The notes below the pieces were generated by a model, which made no database searches, had not been told where the DNA came from, and saw only the letters and a program-made list of their open reading frames with translations. 64,000 nucleotides of DNA, taken from CAIQJJ01 sp049325275 (GTDB taxonomy: Bacteria > Chloroflexota > Anaerolineae > Anaerolineales > UBA4823). Below, in pieces: positions 61,301 to 64,000 of this stretch. The position numbers and the translations under genes were made by a program. The stretch is from positions 62,001 to 126,000 of the forward strand of contig JBMOLU010000050.1 in NCBI GenBank assembly GCA_049325275.1, in the 5' to 3' direction. Positions within the stretch are counted from its first letter, which is position 1. Each line of letters starts with the position of its first letter.

Positions 61301-62171
61301 GCACGGCCAGGGCATTGTTGACTGCGGCGACCGATTCGGCTGTGGCCATTTGTTCCCACAGCTCGACCAGGGCATCGACACCACGCTGGGGTTCGGTGAG
61401 AATGGTGCCGAACTGCTCGCGGAAGTACGTCCAGAACAGGTTCGATTCGTAGCGCATACCAAAGCTGGTGATATCCTGCGAGGTGCTGGCCAGGTAATCG
61501 TTGACTTCGTCGCAGTAGGAGAAGGGCGCACTCAGGCAGTCGGCCCAGGTATCGATGTTGGCAAAAGCCACGTCTTCCATATTGCGGGCGGTGCCTTCGT
61601 ATATCCACCCGGAATTCGTCCACGTTGTGGACCAATCGGGATCGTGCGCAAACTGGACGCGGTGGAACACTTCGTGCCCGGTGACGAACTGCATGATTTC
61701 CGGCATCGTGCTGTCGAAGCAGCCGTCGTATGGGTCGATGTAGTTATCCCAGGCGCTGCCGTTACAGCTCGAACTGCCGTTGATGCGCACCTCCAGCTTG
61801 GGCGCTGTAAACAGCGGCGCCAGGAAACCATAATCCACGTCATAGCGTGTCCAGTAGTCGTTTACATAGCCTTGAACCAACGTGGCTTCCGCGTTGGTCG
61901 TTGGGGGGTTGTTATAGTAAACGCAGAAATTTGTGTCCTCGATAGAACTGGCGTATCCGGCTACGGCCGGACAGGCAAAGGGGGCAGTGATATTTTCAGG
62001 CCATAAACTGGCAAACAAAGATGCGGGTTGCGCGGACAACTGGCTGGCAGTCTTTGGACCGGGTTGTGCCGCGATCGCGGGTTGGCTGCCCAGGGCAAAG
62101 CCCGTGGCCAGCAGCAGGATGACAGGCAGGCACAGCAATAAAATAATCTGGCTGCGAGTTTTAGAAAACAT
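58353..62171 (-). CDS. Large secreted protein: HExxH protease-like region, vWA domain, Ca-binding repeats
   Basis: This 1272-residue exported protein has a signal peptide (SQIILLLCLPVILLLATGFALGSQPAIAAQ). About residues 60-330 carry FVTGHEVFHRVQF, an HExxH zinc motif, with a further Glu in YEGTARNMED. A beta region and a vWA domain around 570-730 follow (VIVTDVSGSMGWDGKL, a complete D-x-S-x-S MIDAS). Near residue 1060 a calcium-type segment reads DSDADLDQLDCTDEY, followed by fibronectin-like domains. The C-terminus GTLYLPIVIRQE is the short hydrophobic tail seen on Chloroflexota surface proteins. ATG 62171 has GGAGG 8 nt upstream. It may be an adhesin or surface protease. Confidence 0.82.
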   Translation of the reverse strand: MFSKTRSQIILLLCLPVILLLATGFALGSQPAIAAQPGPKTASQLSAQPASLFASLWPENITAPFACPAVAGYASSIEDTNFCVYYNNPPTTNAEATLVQGYVNDYWTRYDVDYGFLAPLFTAPKLEVRINGSSSCNGSAWDNYIDPYDGCFDSTMPEIMQFVTGHEVFHRVQFAHDPDWSTTWTNSGWIYEGTARNMEDVAFANIDTWADCLSAPFSYCDEVNDYLASTSQDITSFGMRYESNLFWTYFREQFGTILTEPQRGVDALVELWEQMATAESVAAVNNALAVLSPGTTFDDAFRQFTVANWTKDLTGLPDDSYNYADEDQAGNPAPYGPIVPLNGGTIDSVTSANWNAQSINRYSARYYVAAPAASCQVITANFQRTAGSTTFYHVITENGSAFGTHVEGSGDSWTQSFLNDGVTQVVAIVGGQGSSSTVNVTLSCATPVIDIELPNQLAPEYVGASGSPDNMVVQVSVTNGSPTGPIVGGLTNSDFDVEVGGLPALVVGGGFIQEEYFLLVDTPTQVANGPYDLEVSLEEPGTSTVIASDTENDAVIYDATNSDHVIVTDVSGSMGWDGKLFAAQNAANLFIDATNSSEGLGLVSYNHDVANTLGIQFATLPHRNSAHTQVNAYVASGATSIGDGLDEAVDLRNASTTSNARCQFTLLSDGMENSAAFWADVQADVVASGCPVTTIAFGPASNELLMQEIATATGGVSYYNDVYVSIGPSASPQSVTATPDDMEIGLGDSYLYSLCDSQNCKRLFTEDGLANYGDVFTHTMYIDDSVEEMSVVLDWRSTSLQDTNLDFALLLSSPGGQTYNTPDFSSAGSGHIGYHIADPEAGEWQLVVVYFNDIRNRGYQVSAYGQTERAVYLLLPDMDGYSTGDYVPLYAIWVPGGMVSATVTTLSGESQIIPLYDDGQHNDGQANDGFFAGRYTLAIESAAVPPVDEEGVPNPPEAEDEAAYRVRLLATYGEIRRETRGSFAVPAGEDENGDSIPDDFVAMRCAGVPNSDADLDQLDCTDEYYTGTDPNNSDTDGGGESDHSEAILNGLDALIPGDDMIDAPAFVQTTAQNGSVLLSYDVKPPYVNVIAYRSSDSAGPWLLINDDLPLTGIFTDTSVTNETTYRYCVQAADAADHHTAVVCSQPVTPRIDPVPPEAAMLINGGAISTTTTSVVLTFTPVEEGPEDIHNGQDAFSDITEVMLSNDPMFTDSTWQPFQQNIPWQLLPGTGQRTVYARFRDASGNVSVNVETATIWLEGGMGTLYLPIVIRQE

Positions 62172-62540
62172 AATGGATCCTCCATTCATAGACGATGAAA
62201 GTCACGGCTATCGCAGGCTTTCGGAGCTTCATGAAAAGACGTATTCCTTTCGCATACGGCGGCAATTGATGCCATCCCATCCAGGCCCGGTAGCCATTCA
62301 AAAACCATGGTTTGTTCGTTGACTCCACATCCCCTGGTAGTGGTCACCAATGCCTAAACGCTTACGTTATCACTGTACCGAATTTGATGGACAAATTCAA
62401 GTGGCAATTTGATAAATATCACTGTTTTTGTCTTAAAATTTTATATATCTATACAAGTCCCCACTGAATTTTGCACGCCTGTGCCGGTGAAGCACCTTGC
62501 TGGGTAACAGAAGCCGCACTGCTCGATCAACGGCTGGTGT
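62172..62540. other. AT-rich intergenic region
   Basis: No gene is supported. The part nearest the secreted-protein gene should hold its promoter. The stretch about 62390-62460 is AT-rich (ATAAATATCACTG; AAAATTTTATATATC). The right part continues into the ABC exporter fragment on the minus strand. Confidence 0.4.
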
Positions 62541-62945
62541 GTGCCCTGTTTCGGCGCTTTCGCCGTCTTTGCCTACCTGCAAGCTCTCGGCCTCGCCGAG
62601 CGTGCAGGTAGGCGATGGGCGATGACAAAGCTCCCTTGTTTTCCATCAGGTGCGGGAGCGCTCGCTGAATGCGCGTTTCGGTACGCGTGTCCACACTGCT
62701 GGTGGCCTCGTCAAGCAGGATGGCGCCGGCGATGACCAGCATCCCGTTTTGGCCCTGGCTCAGGTTGCTGGCGCGTTCGGGCAGGCGGGCCTGGTAACCC
62801 TGGCGATGCTGGTGGATGAAGTGGTCGGCATCGGCCATTGGGGTGGCGCGGATGCATTTCTCGTCGCTGGCATCCAACCGGCCGTAACCGATATTTTCCG
62901 TGACGGTACCGGAAAACAGGAAGGCGCTCTTGACTTTAAAAGTAC
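62541..62945 (-). pseudogene. Decayed ABC exporter ATPase fragment
   Basis: The minus-strand frame reads AFLFSGTVTENIGYGR and later NLSQGQ, GAILLDEATSSVDTRTETRIQRAL. These are the Q-loop-to-Walker B part of an MsbA-type exporter. The signature is damaged and the LLAIARAILADP segment between signature and Walker B is deleted. The membrane domain and Walker A are absent. It is a gene remnant. Confidence 0.65.
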
Positions 62946-63065
62946 AATATGTTATTAATAACACAGTTATAAGTAACTGCTGCGCCAGGTGTTCGCCTTG
63001 CTCGCTCGCTGGCGCCTGGCGGGCTTGACGAGCCAGGAGACTCGCTCACGAAGAAAGGTTTTTGA

Positions 63066-63599
63066 ATGGCATCCAACCCTGTTGTTCCCTCCTCACACGC
63101 TGAAGCCATGCAACCGCTTTCGCACCCGGCAACCGGCAGCCCGGCCCGGCCGGGCAAGCTGGCATTGTACGCCCATAACGGTGGCCGGATTGGCGTCATG
63201 GCAGAAGTAAGCACAGTAACCGAAGCGGCCAGCCGTACACCGGCCTTTGCAAGCTTCGTGCACGAAATTACGCTTCAGATCGCCGCCGCTGCGCCGTCCT
63301 ATGTTTCCGACGAAGAGATTCCGCCGGAGACCCTGGTGCATATGGCGCAGGAAGCATCGGACAGGGCGCGCCGCGCCGGGAAGCCCGAACGGATTGTTGC
63401 GAAAATCGTCGCCGGTGTGCTTGAAAAGTACAAAAACGAGCACGTTCTCATGCGCCAGCCCTACATCCGGGACGAAAGCATTTGCATTGCCCACTGCCTG
63501 GCGCAGATTTGTGACGAACTTGGAGAAAACATCGTCGTGCGGCGTTTTCTCCGTTGGGAGATTGGCCCGCAAAGCGAGCAAGGAGAAGCGCCCCAGTGA
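63066..63599 (+). CDS. Stand-alone EF-Ts-like dimerisation-domain protein
   Basis: This 177-residue protein matches the C-terminal half of elongation factor Ts: KLALYAHNGGRIGVMAEVSTVTEAASRTPAF, HEITLQIAAAAPSYVSDEEIP, GKPERIVAKIVAGVLEKYKNEHVLMRQPYIRD and LGENIVVRRFLRWEIG. The N-terminal UBA-like domain is absent, and the TDFV motif of EF-Ts is replaced by TEAA. AAAGG lies 7 nt before ATG 63066. It is therefore a diverged paralogue and not the housekeeping factor. It overlaps the downstream hydrolase gene by 4 bp, so the two may act together. The role is unknown. Confidence 0.78.
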   Translation: MASNPVVPSSHAEAMQPLSHPATGSPARPGKLALYAHNGGRIGVMAEVSTVTEAASRTPAFASFVHEITLQIAAAAPSYVSDEEIPPETLVHMAQEASDRARRAGKPERIVAKIVAGVLEKYKNEHVLMRQPYIRDESICIAHCLAQICDELGENIVVRRFLRWEIGPQSEQGEAPQ

Positions 63600-64000
63600 A
63601 CACAAAACCCGTTTACAAATCTCCCGCCGGAAAAAGGGCGATCCTGGCGCGCTACGATGAATTTCTGGCGCGCTGGCCTGTTCCTTATGAGACCGCCACG
63701 ATCCCCACCCGCCACGGGGAGACCTTCGTCATCGCCAGCGGCGAGAAGTCCGCGCCACCTCTGGTGCTCTTGCATGGCTCGGCGTCGAATGCCGTTTCGT
63801 GGGGTGGGGATGTGTTGGAATACAGCCGGCATTTCCGCGTCTACGCCGTCGATCTGCCGGGCGAACCGGGGCGAAGCAGCGAGAATCGCCCGAGCTGGCA
63901 CAACCTGGATTTTGCCGAGTGGCTGGAAGACGTGCTCGACGGCCTTGCGGTCCCAACCGCTTCTCTGTTGGGAATCTCGCAGGGTGGCTGGACGGCGATT
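63596..64000 (+). CDS. Alpha/beta-hydrolase, 3' end cut by window
   Basis: The 135 visible codons start with GTG overlapping the EF-Ts-like stop as GTGA, with an AGGAG upstream. LVLLHGSASNAVSWGGDVLEYSRHFRVYAVDLPGEPGRS is the oxyanion region and strand pattern of alpha/beta-hydrolases. LLGISQGGWTA carries the nucleophile Ser in G-x-S-x-G. The catalytic Asp and His would lie beyond the window edge. Substrate unknown. Confidence 0.88.
   Translation, partial: MNTKPVYKSPAGKRAILARYDEFLARWPVPYETATIPTRHGETFVIASGEKSAPPLVLLHGSASNAVSWGGDVLEYSRHFRVYAVDLPGEPGRSSENRPSWHNLDFAEWLEDVLDGLAVPTASLLGISQGGWTAI

Noticed and set aside
60804..62006. 400-codon open frame on the plus strand
   Set aside because: It is antisense to the secreted-protein gene, whose signal peptide, HExxH and vWA motifs are clear.

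Overview
The window looks like a chromosomal segment of an anaerobic Chloroflexota bacterium, probably an Anaerolineae-like lineage. This is inferred from gene content and not from any rRNA marker: plant-polysaccharide catabolism controlled by a LacI-sensor/AraC hybrid kinase, a mevalonate-pathway decarboxylase, a NAD(P)-linked [NiFe] hydrogenase with many NuoE/NuoF/NuoG-like subunits, and secreted proteins ending in a YLP-type tail. No rRNA, tRNA, CRISPR array or intact mobile element was seen. The left edge cuts a solute-binding protein gene and the right edge cuts an alpha/beta-hydrolase gene.

Bases 1-22290 form a carbohydrate island. A minus-strand operon (7651 to 1) encodes a split transketolase, an FGGY kinase, a DUF2291 protein and an RbsABC-type ABC importer. 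Upstream lie a DUF5060-type glycoside hydrolase and a plus-strand 1189-residue sensor kinase/response regulator/AraC hybrid. A plus-strand series follows: GH105-like unsaturated glycuronyl hydrolase, a CUT1 ABC importer without its own ATPase, a GH140-like apiosidase, an SGNH hydrolase, a TIM-barrel sugar isomerase-like protein and a YitT/YczE-like membrane protein. GH140 together with an isomerase-like protein, FGGY kinase and split transketolase suggests uptake and catabolism of D-apiose, the branched pentose of rhamnogalacturonan II. That assignment is inference.

Bases 22450-27900 hold an arsenic/metalloid-resistance cluster (ArsR, YraQ-type permease, CPNC thioredoxin, a decayed ThiF-like gene, ArsC, Acr3). 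ArsR appears to be translated from a leaderless GTG inside its own operator. The cluster ends in a MazF fragment and other gene debris.

Bases 27907-34569 are a minus-strand operon-like set: response regulator, MacA-like adaptor, MacB-like ATPase and permease, a membrane-anchored protein and a sensor kinase. Bases 34867-38324 hold a (di)phosphomevalonate decarboxylase, two tandem paralogous membrane proteins and a metallophosphoesterase.

Bases 38350-56236 are the most remarkable part. A regulatory module (DRTGG, CBS-HATPase, DRTGG, PHP) precedes a Rex-like operator. Behind it come NuoE, HATPase, a [2Fe-2S] protein, a NuoF-GltD fusion, a second HydB-like NuoF, and then hoxE-hoxF-(NuoG-like U)-hoxY-hoxH, a TPR protein and a hydrogenase maturation protease. 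Three NuoF-type flavoproteins and one GltD-type flavoprotein domain next to one [NiFe] core suggest a multi-flavin, possibly electron-bifurcating machine linking H2, NADH, NADPH and ferredoxin.

Bases 56237-64000 hold a beta-propeller fragment, an MFS transporter, a 1272-residue secreted vWA/HExxH protein, a decayed ABC exporter fragment, a stand-alone EF-Ts-like domain protein and the cut hydrolase. Start codons were chosen by ribosome-binding sites and homology, so several differ from the longest possible frame.
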